From positions 1-64,000 of the forward strand of contig MHBI01000007.1 of the NCBI GenBank assembly GCA_001804815.1: 64,000 nt of DNA. The letters run 5' to 3'. This document shows, one piece after another, positions 22,984 to 32,310 of the stretch. Within the stretch, counting starts at the first letter, position 1. Every line of letters begins with the position of its first letter. The notes beneath the pieces were generated by a model that was not told where the DNA came from, did not search any database, and saw nothing but the letters and a program-made list of their open reading frames with translations. Source of the stretch: Lentisphaerae bacterium GWF2_50_93 (GTDB taxonomy: Bacteria > Verrucomicrobiota > Lentisphaeria > Victivallales > GWF2-50-93). Made by a program: the position numbers and the translations under genes.

Positions 22984-25730
22984 TGAACAAAAGAGAATTC
23001 CTTTCCGCAATCATACCCGCCATGATGGCATGCATCACGGCTTCCGCACAGGAATCCGCCGCCATGGATTTTGAAACATCCTTTTATTCCAGCCGGGATT
23101 TCCTCTGGCTGTGCACGTCCTTCATCCTGCTGATGTTCTCGATAATCCTGCTGTATGTGATGCATGTGATGAACAGGAACAGGAAGCTCCTGATGGACAG
23201 CGAGGAAAGATACCGGGTGCTCGCGGATAATTCCAATGACATACTTGTCAGGCTGTCATCGTTCAACAACGTGACATATGTATCTCCGGCATGCGAAAGG
23301 CTGCTGGGATGTCACGACTATGAACTGAAGGGGGACAAGTTCCACAGCCGCATCCATCCCGACGACTTAAAGACATTTGAAGGCATATTCTCCCAGCCTG
23401 AACAGACGGGACAACAGGTCCCATTCAGGTTCCTCCTGAAGGACGGGTCGTTCATGTGGATCGAATCTGTCAACCGGCTGATCAAGTCGGCAAATGATGA
23501 CAAGGGCGTGGAGATACTGTCAAGCTGGCGCGACATATCCGAAAGGAAGAAGGGCGAGGAGGAACTGCGCCAATACAGGCTTCATCTGGAGAAGATGGTC
23601 AACGACAGGACTGAGAAACTCAATGCTGTAAATGAGAATTTGACCAGGGAAATCAAGGAGAGGGAGGACATAGAGAAGATCCTCAAACGGCAGAACGTCA
23701 TCCTTGAAGCCACTGGAAACTGCTCTGAAAGCCTCCTCAAGCACGCAGATTTCGAGGTGGCCATGAACGAGGCGCTCGGGGAGGTTGGAGGCGCAGCCGA
23801 GCTCAGCGCCGTATTGATATCCGAGAACAATCTTCCGGACCAGTCGGGCGAGATCACGACAAATCTGAAATATGAATGGTCCATTGAGAATGTTCCAAAG
23901 CTTATCGGCGGGGCCGCCATCCAGGATTTCTCCTTTGCAAAAGCTGGATTCGGCAGGTGGACTGAAATCCTTGAGAATGGAGGAATCATCCACGGAAACA
24001 CCAGGGATTTTCCTGAAACTGAAAAGGTTCTGTTCGATGCCGTCAACATCAAATCGCTCCTGGTGATCCCGATAAAATGCGCGGACAAGTGGTGGGGGCA
24101 GATAACCTTTGTCGAAAACCGTTATGAGAGGACCTGGAAGGAGCCTGAGATAAAAGTCTTCAGGAGCGCCGCCAACATCATCGGCGCCGCCATAGAAAGA
24201 CAGCAGATGGAGGCTGAATTCAACATGCTCGTCCTCGGGGTCGAGCACAGTCCTGCAAGCATCGTGATCACCGACATGAACGGCGAAATTGAATACGTGA
24301 ACCCGAAATTCACCAAGCTCACCGGCTATGCACTCAAGGAGGTCATAGGAAGGAACATGAGCATCCAGAAGTCCGGCATGCTTGGCCCGGACTACTACAA
24401 GCAGATGTGGACCACGCTCCTGGCCGGAAAAGAATGGAAGGGCGAATTCCAGAACAAGAAGAAAAACGGCGACCTCTACTGGGAGCATGTTTCAATATCG
24501 CCGATAATGAACAAGGGCCAGATAACCCACTTCATCGGGTTCAAAGAGGACATAACCGAGCGGAAGGAGTATGAAAGATGGCTGAAGGAGGCCAAGGAGG
24601 GCGCCGAATCGGCCAACAAGGCGAAAAGCGAATTCCTCGCCAACATGTCGCACGAGATAAGGACGCCGATGAACAGCATCCTCGGAATGGCCGAACTTCT
24701 CCAGTCCTCTTCGAAAATACTGCCAGAACATGCGGAATACGCCACTGCGATCTGCAATTCATCGCGCATGCTGCTCTCCCTTATAAACGACATCCTGGAC
24801 ATGGCCAAGATCGAAGCCGGCAGGATCGACATACAGAAGGAACCGCTCGATCTTCTGGAGACCATCGAGGACGTCATCCATATCAACCATGTCGCCGCCG
24901 CGGAGAAAGGGCTGCGCCTGATTGTCAGCTTCGAGCAGGGAACCCCGCGGTATGTAATCGGAGATGCCATACGGATAAGACAGGTCCTTATAAACCTGAC
25001 AGTGAATGCCGTCAAGTTCACGCGGAAGGGATATGTCCTCATAAAGGCCACGTGTCTCGAGACAAAAGGCGATATTGCAACCATAAGGATAGACGTTATC
25101 GACACTGGCAACGGAATACCTGAGGAATCACAGAAGTTCATCTTTGAGAAATTCACACAGCTTGACGCATCCATGACCCGCCGCTATGGCGGAGCAGGGC
25201 TAGGTCTTCCTATCTGCAAACGCCTCATGGAGCTCATGGGCGGCGAGATTGGGCTTTCAAGTTTTTCAGGGAAAGGCTCTGACTTCTACTGCATCTTCAA
25301 TCTGCCGCTGATGCCTTCAGTCCCCGGACAGGACGTCATACTCGATTCAGACTCCACCGTTCCTCCCAGGATAATCGTGGCGGACGACAACCATATCGGC
25401 CGTGAGGCGATGTGCAGCCAAATCACGGCCCTGGGAATAGAATGCGACAATTCCGAGGATTTCAAAACCGCCATGGACGCCGTCGCAAAGGCCGTGGATG
25501 AGAAAAAGCCTTACACGCTCCTGCTGATCGACAAGGATATTCCGGGTTTTGACATAGAAACCCTGAGAGGCATGCCTGCTCCGCAGGAGACGATCGTAAT
25601 GACTGCAGAGCCGCAGATTCCAGATAATATCAGGGGCATGAAGAATATCATGTTCATGAGACGTCCACTGAAGCTGTCATGGCTTCCTGATCTTATAAAT
25701 GAAGCCCTTCTGAAAAGCCGCGGGGGCTGA
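22983..25730 (+). CDS. Hybrid sensor histidine kinase (PAS-GAF-PAS-HisKA-HATPase-REC)
   Basis: The order is: N-terminal signal-like segment, one helix (about 41-62), PAS (70-190), coiled coil (190-240), GAF-like (245-410), PAS (415-530), HisKA with His557 in NMSHEIRTPMN, HATPase with NLTVNAVKF, DTGNGIPEE and GGAGLGL, and a C-terminal receiver. In the receiver the acceptor Asp (about 850, LLIDKDIPG) is present, but the usual Lys-Pro near its end is Arg-Pro (FMRRPLK). ATG 22983 overlaps the upstream stop. No response regulator gene is adjacent, so the partner is elsewhere. The signal sensed is unknown; soluble PAS/GAF domains suggest an internal or redox ligand. Confidence 0.9.
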   Translation: MNKREFLSAIIPAMMACITASAQESAAMDFETSFYSSRDFLWLCTSFILLMFSIILLYVMHVMNRNRKLLMDSEERYRVLADNSNDILVRLSSFNNVTYVSPACERLLGCHDYELKGDKFHSRIHPDDLKTFEGIFSQPEQTGQQVPFRFLLKDGSFMWIESVNRLIKSANDDKGVEILSSWRDISERKKGEEELRQYRLHLEKMVNDRTEKLNAVNENLTREIKEREDIEKILKRQNVILEATGNCSESLLKHADFEVAMNEALGEVGGAAELSAVLISENNLPDQSGEITTNLKYEWSIENVPKLIGGAAIQDFSFAKAGFGRWTEILENGGIIHGNTRDFPETEKVLFDAVNIKSLLVIPIKCADKWWGQITFVENRYERTWKEPEIKVFRSAANIIGAAIERQQMEAEFNMLVLGVEHSPASIVITDMNGEIEYVNPKFTKLTGYALKEVIGRNMSIQKSGMLGPDYYKQMWTTLLAGKEWKGEFQNKKKNGDLYWEHVSISPIMNKGQITHFIGFKEDITERKEYERWLKEAKEGAESANKAKSEFLANMSHEIRTPMNSILGMAELLQSSSKILPEHAEYATAICNSSRMLLSLINDILDMAKIEAGRIDIQKEPLDLLETIEDVIHINHVAAAEKGLRLIVSFEQGTPRYVIGDAIRIRQVLINLTVNAVKFTRKGYVLIKATCLETKGDIATIRIDVIDTGNGIPEESQKFIFEKFTQLDASMTRRYGGAGLGLPICKRLMELMGGEIGLSSFSGKGSDFYCIFNLPLMPSVPGQDVILDSDSTVPPRIIVADDNHIGREAMCSQITALGIECDNSEDFKTAMDAVAKAVDEKKPYTLLLIDKDIPGFDIETLRGMPAPQETIVMTAEPQIPDNIRGMKNIMFMRRPLKLSWLPDLINEALLKSRGG

Positions 25731-26153
25731 TCACCATTCGTACAGGATGTAGAGCCTCTTGAAGGTGAATTCCGTAATAAGAAGGACCCATCCGAGCGGT
25801 CCGTAGAGAGTCGTCACATGCTTGAATTTCACTTCAGGCTTCTCCTCAAGTTCCAACTGGAGGAATTCGACATCCTGCTGGGCCCTGTCCAAGGCACTTT
25901 TCGCCTTGTCGGCCTCTTCCATGGTCTTTGCACTCCTCATGATCTCCATGTACTTGTCCCTGGCGAGAATGGCCAGTTCCAGACGTCTCTTATTGTCCTT
26001 GTATCCGGTATCCAGGTTTCCTGAATCCTTCATTTCAGCAGGGGCGATTCCCGGCACGTCGGGTGCGTCCTTGGCAGGCTTTCCGGGTGGTGGCGTTGAA
26101 GAGCAGGAACAGAATAAAACCATCATGACAACTGCAAATAGCATATTTTTCAT
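25731..26153 (-). CDS. Putative lipoprotein with C-terminal hydrophobic segment
   Basis: The 140-residue product begins MKNMLFAVVMMVLFCSCSS, a signal peptide with a plausible lipobox ending at Cys17. A Pro-rich linker is followed by a helical stretch rich in Ala, Lys and Glu (DKAKSALDRAQQDVEFLQLELEEK), probably a coiled coil, and a hydrophobic tail (YGPLGWVLLITEFTFKRLYIL). Function is not recognised. Its stop codon abuts that of the histidine kinase within TGATCA, so the two convergent genes have no spacer at all. Confidence 0.7.
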   Translation of the reverse strand: MKNMLFAVVMMVLFCSCSSTPPPGKPAKDAPDVPGIAPAEMKDSGNLDTGYKDNKRRLELAILARDKYMEIMRSAKTMEEADKAKSALDRAQQDVEFLQLELEEKPEVKFKHVTTLYGPLGWVLLITEFTFKRLYILYEW

Positions 26154-26214
26154 GGGAACTACCTTGTTTGTTTAATTGCATAATTTAATATGCGTGACGC
26201 AAATAGTCAACAGG

Positions 26215-27054
26215 TCAAGCGTTGGAGGCTCCATCGGGATTCCATCCGGCAGGATCAAGTCTGTAGAATTTTACAAGTTCATCATATAGTTCGACGTGCG
26301 CCTGCCTCATTTCCGTGGGCTTCAGGAAAAAACCCTCTGTCACGACCGCAAAGAACTCGGCAGGGTCCTGAGCCCCGTAATCATCAATGACATCTTCAAC
26401 GCCGTTGACCGCCCCATCCCTGAGCCCGTCGTATTCCTTTCCAAAAACATCGGCCCATTTCCCGTAGTTGGCTCCTTCGCCAAGCTCCGGGAGGCCGTTC
26501 AGGAATCCGTCCTCGGCATCAATCTGATGTGCGAACTCATGCAATACCAGGCTATGCCCGCAGTACTGGTCGGCGAGTTCATCGGAGATCTGCTTCCAGG
26601 AAAGCACCACGGTCCCCTGCTCCCATGATTCGCCGAGGTTCACGGCCTTCCCTTTGATTGTCTGACCGGCCATTTCATAATTATCATTCACCCAGTAGGC
26701 GTCAGGATAGATCAGCAAAGATGTCAGACGCGGAAAATAATCCGTTTCCCTGTTGAGCAGCAGTACACATGCCTGTGCGGCGATCTTCAATTTTATCTCA
26801 TCGGTGATGCGCTGCCCCCTGCATCCTTCAAAAGTCTTTTCCGACAGAAATACATTGATATGCCCGCAGAGCTCTTTTCTGTACTCCTGCGGAATCCTCC
26901 TGCAGAGCGGGATTTCGTCCAGCATCCTGAGCCTGTCCGGCTCCAGAGGCCTGTTAAAAAGAGTACTGCGCCTGTGATTCCTTCTTCTCCTAATGAAATA
27001 AATAAGGATTGCAGGCAGGGTGAACAGCAGCAATAATAGTAGTATTTTATCCAA
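26215..27054 (-). CDS. mtfA: MtfA-family zinc metallopeptidase (M90)
   Basis: MtfA is a zinc aminopeptidase that in E. coli binds the repressor Mlc and so affects glucose uptake. The 279-residue protein shows HEFAHQID (HExxH zinc site), DYGAQDPAEFFAVVTEGFF with the third-ligand region, and RETDYFPRLTSLLIYPDAYW, all family hallmarks. An N-terminal helix followed by RRRRNHRR anchors it to the inner membrane with the domain in the cytoplasm. The only start in frame is TTG 27054, overlapping the previous stop by 8 bases. The link to a kinase and two bPH2 proteins suggests membrane stress or sugar signalling; that is inference. Confidence 0.88.
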   Translation of the reverse strand: MDKILLLLLLFTLPAILIYFIRRRRNHRRSTLFNRPLEPDRLRMLDEIPLCRRIPQEYRKELCGHINVFLSEKTFEGCRGQRITDEIKLKIAAQACVLLLNRETDYFPRLTSLLIYPDAYWVNDNYEMAGQTIKGKAVNLGESWEQGTVVLSWKQISDELADQYCGHSLVLHEFAHQIDAEDGFLNGLPELGEGANYGKWADVFGKEYDGLRDGAVNGVEDVIDDYGAQDPAEFFAVVTEGFFLKPTEMRQAHVELYDELVKFYRLDPAGWNPDGASNA

Positions 27055-27853
27055 GGTTGATCCGCTTTACTGCAGTTTCCTTGAGCAGGTGCGCTTCAGT
27101 ATAAATCCCCTTGAGCACATCAAGGATCTCCAGCGGCGCCTGCTCAATTTTGCTGTCTGCAGCTGCGGCGCCGACAGAGCCAGCAGGAACTGAGTGGGCA
27201 TGTTCGTCAGTGTCACCAAGCCCGCTGTCCCTGCGCTTTTTAAGTCTTGAGAGCATGGTGTCCCTTACCTCGTCGTAGTTGTCAATCCCCCTGAATATGC
27301 CGACGTGCATCGAGAACAACTGGCTCTGGGCGTTGTGATCGGGCTGGGCGACAGCGCCACCTCCGGCGGTCTCGACCTTGAGGTCGGCAATCCCGAAGAA
27401 CCGCTGGATGGGCCCCTGGGATATGGATATGTTCTGGATATTGGCGAAAGTCAAGGTCATTTCCCTGACAAAGACGACGCCCTCCCTGATCCTGAGGCTT
27501 CTGTCCGTTATCTTGTACCATCTCATCTCATAGTCCAGCCTGAGCATGATGAATGATATTACGAGATGCACTAATCCGACCACGCATATTCCGGCAAGGG
27601 ATATGAGCGCGAAAGCAACAAGGTTGAATGACAGCGGCTGCGTCTTCAGCGCCGTAGCGAAATATATGCCGGCGCCAAGGGCCAGGACGAAAGCCGACAG
27701 GATTTTCTGTAGTATCCATACATAAAGCCGGTACTTGAAGAAATTAGGGGAAGCCCTGAAAACCTTGAGGCTTCCAACCTCACCCATGGGATCAAGGGGT
27801 TCCGACGGAACCCTCAGCACCCTCAGGACAATATTTTTTACAAACTGGTACAT
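27047..27853 (-). CDS. PH domain-containing membrane protein (bPH2), paralogue 2
   Basis: The 268-residue protein has two helices (about 45-65 and 75-105) followed by a bPH2 (DUF304/YdbS-type) domain: YKITDRSLRIREGVVFVREMTLTFANIQNISISQGPIQRFFGIADLKVETAGG. A C-terminal tail of about 80 residues is hydrophilic and probably unstructured. Such proteins are membrane-associated and of unknown function, usually in pairs. It starts 4 bases after the first bPH2 gene, so the two probably form one complex. Confidence 0.85.
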   Translation of the reverse strand: MYQFVKNIVLRVLRVPSEPLDPMGEVGSLKVFRASPNFFKYRLYVWILQKILSAFVLALGAGIYFATALKTQPLSFNLVAFALISLAGICVVGLVHLVISFIMLRLDYEMRWYKITDRSLRIREGVVFVREMTLTFANIQNISISQGPIQRFFGIADLKVETAGGGAVAQPDHNAQSQLFSMHVGIFRGIDNYDEVRDTMLSRLKKRRDSGLGDTDEHAHSVPAGSVGAAAADSKIEQAPLEILDVLKGIYTEAHLLKETAVKRINLG

Positions 27854-27857
27854 ACCC

Positions 27858-28394
27858 TCATTTCCCTGACGCCCTGTCCAGGGCCTCTCTTGCGGCTTTC
27901 AGTTCATCGCGAATTTCAACCAGTACTTTCAGCGCATCTCCGCCCATCTCCCGTCCGGCATCGGCCTGCGCAACAGGATGCGCCCTGGCAGCAGGCGAGA
28001 GGTCCTTGTATCCACGCATCTTCGCGTACAGGAAATCCCTCAGCTTCTCATATTCAACTATGCCCTCTATCGTCATTTCGGGTTCTGCACTGCCGGACGC
28101 GGTCTGCACTTTGACATCGGCAAGGCTCAGCCATCTCTGGACGAGCCCGGAGGTGAGATGTATGTCCTGTATCCTTGCATACGTCAAGTTGACTTCCTTC
28201 CTGAAGATAAAACCCCATTTCATGCTGATACCCTCGGCGTCGAAGCGGTATTTCAAGGTGTAGTACCTGAACAGCAGGACTGGCAGTGTAATGAAAATAA
28301 AAGGCCCTGAGAGTATGCTCCTTACCACATAGAGCTTCAGCAGCATCGGAGAAGGCCTTTCAATCCTATAGATATCCGTCTCGATCGTTGTCAT
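27858..28394 (-). CDS. PH domain-containing membrane protein (bPH2), paralogue 1
   Basis: This shorter bPH2 protein (178 residues) has one hydrophobic stretch (about 25-45) and the domain YRFDAEGISMKWGFIFRKEVNLTYARIQDIHLTSGLVQRWLSLADVKVQTASGSAEPEM, matching its neighbour motif by motif (ARIQDIH against ANIQNIS; VQRWLSLADVKV against IQRFFGIADLKV). A helical tail ends in ASGK. The gene follows the kinase gene by 84 bases. Function is unknown. Confidence 0.85.
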   Translation of the reverse strand: MTTIETDIYRIERPSPMLLKLYVVRSILSGPFIFITLPVLLFRYYTLKYRFDAEGISMKWGFIFRKEVNLTYARIQDIHLTSGLVQRWLSLADVKVQTASGSAEPEMTIEGIVEYEKLRDFLYAKMRGYKDLSPAARAHPVAQADAGREMGGDALKVLVEIRDELKAAREALDRASGK

Positions 28395-28478
28395 GTATGT
28401 CCCCGTTTAGTTCATGAAATTCAAAAAACTTGAACCATTTTAAATTTCATTGTTTTCAAATTAGCGTCATAAGCCGCC

Positions 28479-30074
28479 TCAATCCATCCCGTCTTCCTTG
28501 ACTTTCTTCTTCCTGTTCAGATATTCAATGGCCTTCTTGATTTCAAAGTCGAAATCCTTGGCGTAGGGCCCGTTGTTCAAATAATTCTCCCATGTCAGGA
28601 TCGCCTTGTCGAGCTCATCATTCTTCTCGAACTCATATGACTGTTTCTTGAGCTCCTCTAGGGCCACCCTCTTCTGATCCTGGAGTTTCTTGTTCTTTAT
28701 CTTCTGGGCTTTCTCGAGAATCTTGTCCATCTCCGCCCTGGCCTCCGCAGAATACTCAGGCACGCCCAGTTTCTGGACGTTTTCAAACATTACAAGCGCC
28801 TTCCTGAAATTAGCTGGTTCAGGATTTGCCTCGATGAATTTCACGGCCGCGTCGAAGAGATTCTTCGCCCGGTCATTCCTGGCATCGAGCATGCCTTTCT
28901 TGACGATAAGTCCGAAACCGGAAAGGCAGACAACGAACAGCATGCCATAGACCGCAACTTTAAGCAGTTTTTTGTTCAACACAGGAAACCCCGTCTTTGT
29001 TTTCTTTTTTGCAGGACGCACATCTTCGGACACGGATGCCTGCCTTTCGATCCTGCCGGCGCTGGCCGACGAAGATTCCCTGTCATTCTCGCCAAGCACA
29101 TCCATCAGGTCTTTTATCTCCGCGATGCAGTCGTCCCATTTCTCAAACCTGTCCTCCTTCCTTTTCGCCATCATTATGGCGATAAGCTCGGTGGTCCTCT
29201 GCGATACGGACGGCCTCAGCCTCCGGGGGTCTGGAACCGGTTCGTCAAGATGTCTTGCAAGAACCTCCATGGCGTTGTCGCCCGGATAGGGAGGAGAACC
29301 GGCAAGCATATGATAGAGGCTGGCGCCCAGCGAATACATGTCGGCCCTGAAATCCATGTCCTTCAGCGCCTTCGCCTGTTCGGGGCTCACGTATTGCGGC
29401 GAGCCCACCATCATTCCCGCCATCGTCAGTTCGACATCCTCCCCGGACACCTTCTTGGAAATGCCGAGATCCATCAGCTTGACTTCATTTTCACTTGTAA
29501 GCATTATGTTGGCGGGTTTTATGTCCCTGTGCAGGATTCCGTGCTTCTCCCAGGCGTATTTAAGGGCGTAGGCGATCTCGCAGGTGATCCTCAGCGCCTC
29601 ATGTTCCGTGAACTTGTGGCCTTCATCCAGCATCCTCTTGATGTCCTTGCCGTCGACGAATGTCATGGCGAAATAATATACGTTTTCCGCCTTGCCCGCC
29701 TCGATGGCGCTTACGACATTGGGGTGCTCGATCTGGGCGAGAATGCGGACTTCGCGGTAGAATCTTTCAAGATAGGCCTGGTCCCTGATCAGATCCTCGT
29801 GCAGTATCTTCAGGGCGACGGGACGGTTGTTCATGGAGCGCTGTCCAGCCAGGTATACCTCGCCCATGCCTCCAATTCCAATCCTCTCCTTGACGAGGTA
29901 GTCCCCTACAACCGAACCTTTTGCAAGAACCGGAGAAGGCGCCATCATCTCAGTCTGGCAGAGAGGGCACCTTATCATGGTCTCATCAAGGGAGTCATCC
30001 CAGTCAAATTCCTTCTTGCAGGAAGGGCATATGTATGTGTTTTTCAGATACCAATTCCTTTGTCCGGGGTGCAA
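28479..30074 (-). CDS. Membrane Ser/Thr protein kinase with N-terminal zinc ribbon
   Basis: Residues about 13-45 form a zinc ribbon (CPSC ... CPLC). A full PknB-like kinase domain follows: GIGGMGEVY loop, VALKILHED (catalytic Lys), HRDIKPANIM and DLGISKK (DLG in place of DFG), and SPQYVSPEQAKAL. A helix at about 375-395 is followed by a charged helical C-terminal region, likely periplasmic and TPR-like. It would phosphorylate proteins in the cytoplasm in response to an envelope cue. No ATG fits: TTG 30074 is the in-frame start and has no ribosome site, while CTG about 27 bases later follows AAAGGA at 8 bases. The start is therefore uncertain. Confidence 0.88.
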   Translation of the reverse strand: MHPGQRNWYLKNTYICPSCKKEFDWDDSLDETMIRCPLCQTEMMAPSPVLAKGSVVGDYLVKERIGIGGMGEVYLAGQRSMNNRPVALKILHEDLIRDQAYLERFYREVRILAQIEHPNVVSAIEAGKAENVYYFAMTFVDGKDIKRMLDEGHKFTEHEALRITCEIAYALKYAWEKHGILHRDIKPANIMLTSENEVKLMDLGISKKVSGEDVELTMAGMMVGSPQYVSPEQAKALKDMDFRADMYSLGASLYHMLAGSPPYPGDNAMEVLARHLDEPVPDPRRLRPSVSQRTTELIAIMMAKRKEDRFEKWDDCIAEIKDLMDVLGENDRESSSASAGRIERQASVSEDVRPAKKKTKTGFPVLNKKLLKVAVYGMLFVVCLSGFGLIVKKGMLDARNDRAKNLFDAAVKFIEANPEPANFRKALVMFENVQKLGVPEYSAEARAEMDKILEKAQKIKNKKLQDQKRVALEELKKQSYEFEKNDELDKAILTWENYLNNGPYAKDFDFEIKKAIEYLNRKKKVKEDGMD

Positions 30075-30148
30075 TATACAGGTTTTTTGTAAAATATTGC
30101 CTAATATACCATTATCAAATAATGGAACCCCGAAAAATCACCATAACT

Positions 30149-30176
30149 TTGACTTTACCGCTTCCTGGGTTATTAT
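30149..30176 (+). promoter_or_regulatory. Promoter for small lipoprotein gene
   Basis: TTGACT (30149-30154) and TATTAT (30171-30176) are 16 bases apart, 36 bases upstream of the lipoprotein ATG. The 30075-30212 gap also must hold the divergent kinase promoter, which I could not place. Confidence 0.5.
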
Positions 30177-30212
30177 TCCAAGAGTCATCAAAAACAAAAA
30201 ATCCAGAGGTAT

Positions 30213-30524
30213 ATGATGAAAAAACTTATTATCGCCTGCCTTACAATCTCGCTCCTTGCAACGCTTATATCCGCCTGCGGATCCAAAGAGGAGCCTGCCG
30301 TAAACTCCGCGCCTTATGAAGCGGCCATCAAGGAGTACTGCAAGAACAGAAGCATGGACATGAAAGTCGCCAGCTTCGAAAAGATCGATGTCAAGGACAA
30401 TGATGCCACGGCAGTCTGCAAGATGGAGTCAGCCGAAGTCCCCGGCCCGAAAGTCACCTGGCAGTTCACCTTCAAGAAGGAAAACGACAAATGGAAGGCT
30501 GTTTCACAGGAAACTAAAAAATAG
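30213..30524 (+). CDS. Small putative lipoprotein, DUF4878-like
   Basis: The 103-residue protein has a lipoprotein signal (LLATLISACGS, lipid-anchored Cys about 22). The mature part, with YEAAIKEYCKNRSMDMKVASFEKIDVKDNDATAVCKM and WQFTFKKENDKWKAVSQE, has the feel of the NTF2-like lumazine-binding or DUF4878 fold, in which a strand carrying DxWKV closes a small barrel. AGAGG precedes the ATG pair. Function is unknown. It converges with the GT39 gene with a 5-base gap. Confidence 0.72.
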   Translation: MMKKLIIACLTISLLATLISACGSKEEPAVNSAPYEAAIKEYCKNRSMDMKVASFEKIDVKDNDATAVCKMESAEVPGPKVTWQFTFKKENDKWKAVSQETKK

Positions 30525-30529
30525 GGGGG

Positions 30530-32200
30530 TCACTTCCCGGGATCCAGCTCTATCAGACGATAGTCTGCCCTGCCCATTTTGAAAGCAAATATCTCCCGGG
30601 GATTCCTGGCCTTGAAGGCTTGAATCTCCAAAAGCTCCTCCAGCACCTTCGAGCTGGACAGAAGATATCTCACGTCGGCTTCCAGCTGTGAAGGCCTGAC
30701 CAGGAATTCAACGCGGGGTTTGACATAGAATAGGAACGGCTCGCATTCCGTGTTATACGCATATAGGACATTACCTGAAATCCTGTCGCCCAGCTCCTTT
30801 CCTATCTCCCTGGTGTTCTTTCCGAATTGCTTCTCCACGGCAGGCAGTACGAACGAAGCATTGAAGATCATCACCGTGGCGACAGCCAGGCCGCTCACAA
30901 GAACAAGCTTTTCATATCCCCGGACAAACTGCCTGTCCCTCAGGATTGAAAAAGCAAGCAGCGACGTCGCCAGTGCGGCAAAGAAAATACCGGCCTTGGC
31001 GTCACTTGAAGCAAAAGAGGAGAAAACCTTTTCAAGTCCCGGTGCGATTGTTCCCGATGCTGAGCCGCCGATGAATATCACAGCTGCGGAGAGAATTGAC
31101 AAGATCGCCGCCGCCGGAAGAATTGCCAGAAGGATGCGCCTCCAGATTTTTTCAACTGCCGCGGGAATGGCGGGCTGGGCGGAAATAATCCACCCAAGGA
31201 GCGTGAAAGCCAGGCAGAACAGGGGAAATGAATATCTCGCCTTCGTGCCGGGCATGATGTTGATCGCCAGAAACGACAGCAGCAATGCCAGCCTGCACGC
31301 CTTGAATATCCTGGCATGCCGTTCCTCAAGATTTCCGACCCAGCCGGGAAACCACAGGAACGGTATGAGTACCAGCCAGGGAAGATATCCCGCGACCGCC
31401 CCTATGACGCGCCTGGTCCACAGGAAAAGACTGGTCTTCTCCGAAGTGAACCTGACGGCGATTTCATTGAACCAGGTAGTCGTCATATGCTCCGACTGCG
31501 TCTTCGGCGCATTGACAAGGAACGCCCAGGAAAAGAAAATCAGGCACATTATGGCAATGCCTGCGAAATGTTCATACCGCAGAAGCTCACGGGTCCGCTT
31601 CTCCGAAATCGCTACGCTCAGGACTACCGCATAGAAGAAAAGCATGATCAACGGTCCTTTCAGAAGAAGACCGAAACCGATTATCAATGCAGTTATGAGC
31701 CAGAGGCGGAGCCTCGAAAAATCCGATGCCGTCCAGAGGTTCAGCCAGCAGATCGTGGCTATTCCGGTAACACAGGCATATATGCAGTCAACCTCAATCT
31801 GGCGGCCATTTTCCATAGAAGAATATGCCGTCATGAAAAGTATCGCGCCCATGAACCTACCCTTCAGCGGAAGAAGCTGCGAGGACATCAGGACGAGAGT
31901 GGAGACGAATGCAAGCATGAAAAGCGCGGAAGGAAGCCTCGCGGTGAATGTCGAACGCTCCCCGCAGGCGACGAATGAACCGGCAATAAGCCAGTTTATC
32001 ATCGGAGGTTTCTTGAAATACTCAACCCCTGCCAGGCTTGGAGTCCTCCAGTTGCCCGTATCGATCATCCCGACGGCAGGCATTATCCTGCGACCTTCGT
32101 TGAAATCTATATCGCGAGTCCCAAGTCCGGGAAGATAGATCCCGGCCCACAGGATCAATACGATTATCCAGGCGTTCAACTTGTTTAACTTGAAGTCCAT
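30530..32200 (-). CDS. GT39/ArnT-like membrane glycosyltransferase
   Basis: This is a polytopic GT-C transferase of the PMT/ArnT group (556 residues, about 11-12 helices). The catalytic acidic motif is present in RDIDFNEGRRIMPAVGM, and YFKKPPMINWL is typical of the PMT_2 group. It uses a polyprenyl-phosphate-linked sugar as donor on the periplasmic side. It is related to but distinct from the ArnT in the arn operon. It may glycosylate lipid A, another glycan or a protein. Its upstream region carries one copy of a 25-base repeat that touches the start codon. Confidence 0.82.
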   Translation of the reverse strand: MDFKLNKLNAWIIVLILWAGIYLPGLGTRDIDFNEGRRIMPAVGMIDTGNWRTPSLAGVEYFKKPPMINWLIAGSFVACGERSTFTARLPSALFMLAFVSTLVLMSSQLLPLKGRFMGAILFMTAYSSMENGRQIEVDCIYACVTGIATICWLNLWTASDFSRLRLWLITALIIGFGLLLKGPLIMLFFYAVVLSVAISEKRTRELLRYEHFAGIAIMCLIFFSWAFLVNAPKTQSEHMTTTWFNEIAVRFTSEKTSLFLWTRRVIGAVAGYLPWLVLIPFLWFPGWVGNLEERHARIFKACRLALLLSFLAINIMPGTKARYSFPLFCLAFTLLGWIISAQPAIPAAVEKIWRRILLAILPAAAILSILSAAVIFIGGSASGTIAPGLEKVFSSFASSDAKAGIFFAALATSLLAFSILRDRQFVRGYEKLVLVSGLAVATVMIFNASFVLPAVEKQFGKNTREIGKELGDRISGNVLYAYNTECEPFLFYVKPRVEFLVRPSQLEADVRYLLSSSKVLEELLEIQAFKARNPREIFAFKMGRADYRLIELDPGK

Positions 32201-32224
32201 TCACTGCCGTCCCATGGATGATTG
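32200..32224. repeat. 25-base direct repeat, copy 1
   Basis: The 25 bases from 32200 recur exactly at 32311-32335, 111 bases away. Copy 1 covers the first base of the GT39 start codon and its leader. A local duplication of the leader by a repeat element is likely. Confidence 0.8.
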
Positions 32225-32310
32225 TATTATTGCGGTAATAGCTTCCAAACTCTAAAGTGTCCAAGTGTTAATTACAAATTCCAAGACACCTGGCAACTCT
32301 GCCATACTGT

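Noticed and set aside
30530-32200. Calling the GT39 gene a second arnT
   Set aside because: It shares the fold but not the tight operon context; acceptor and donor are unknown, so a family-level name is safer.
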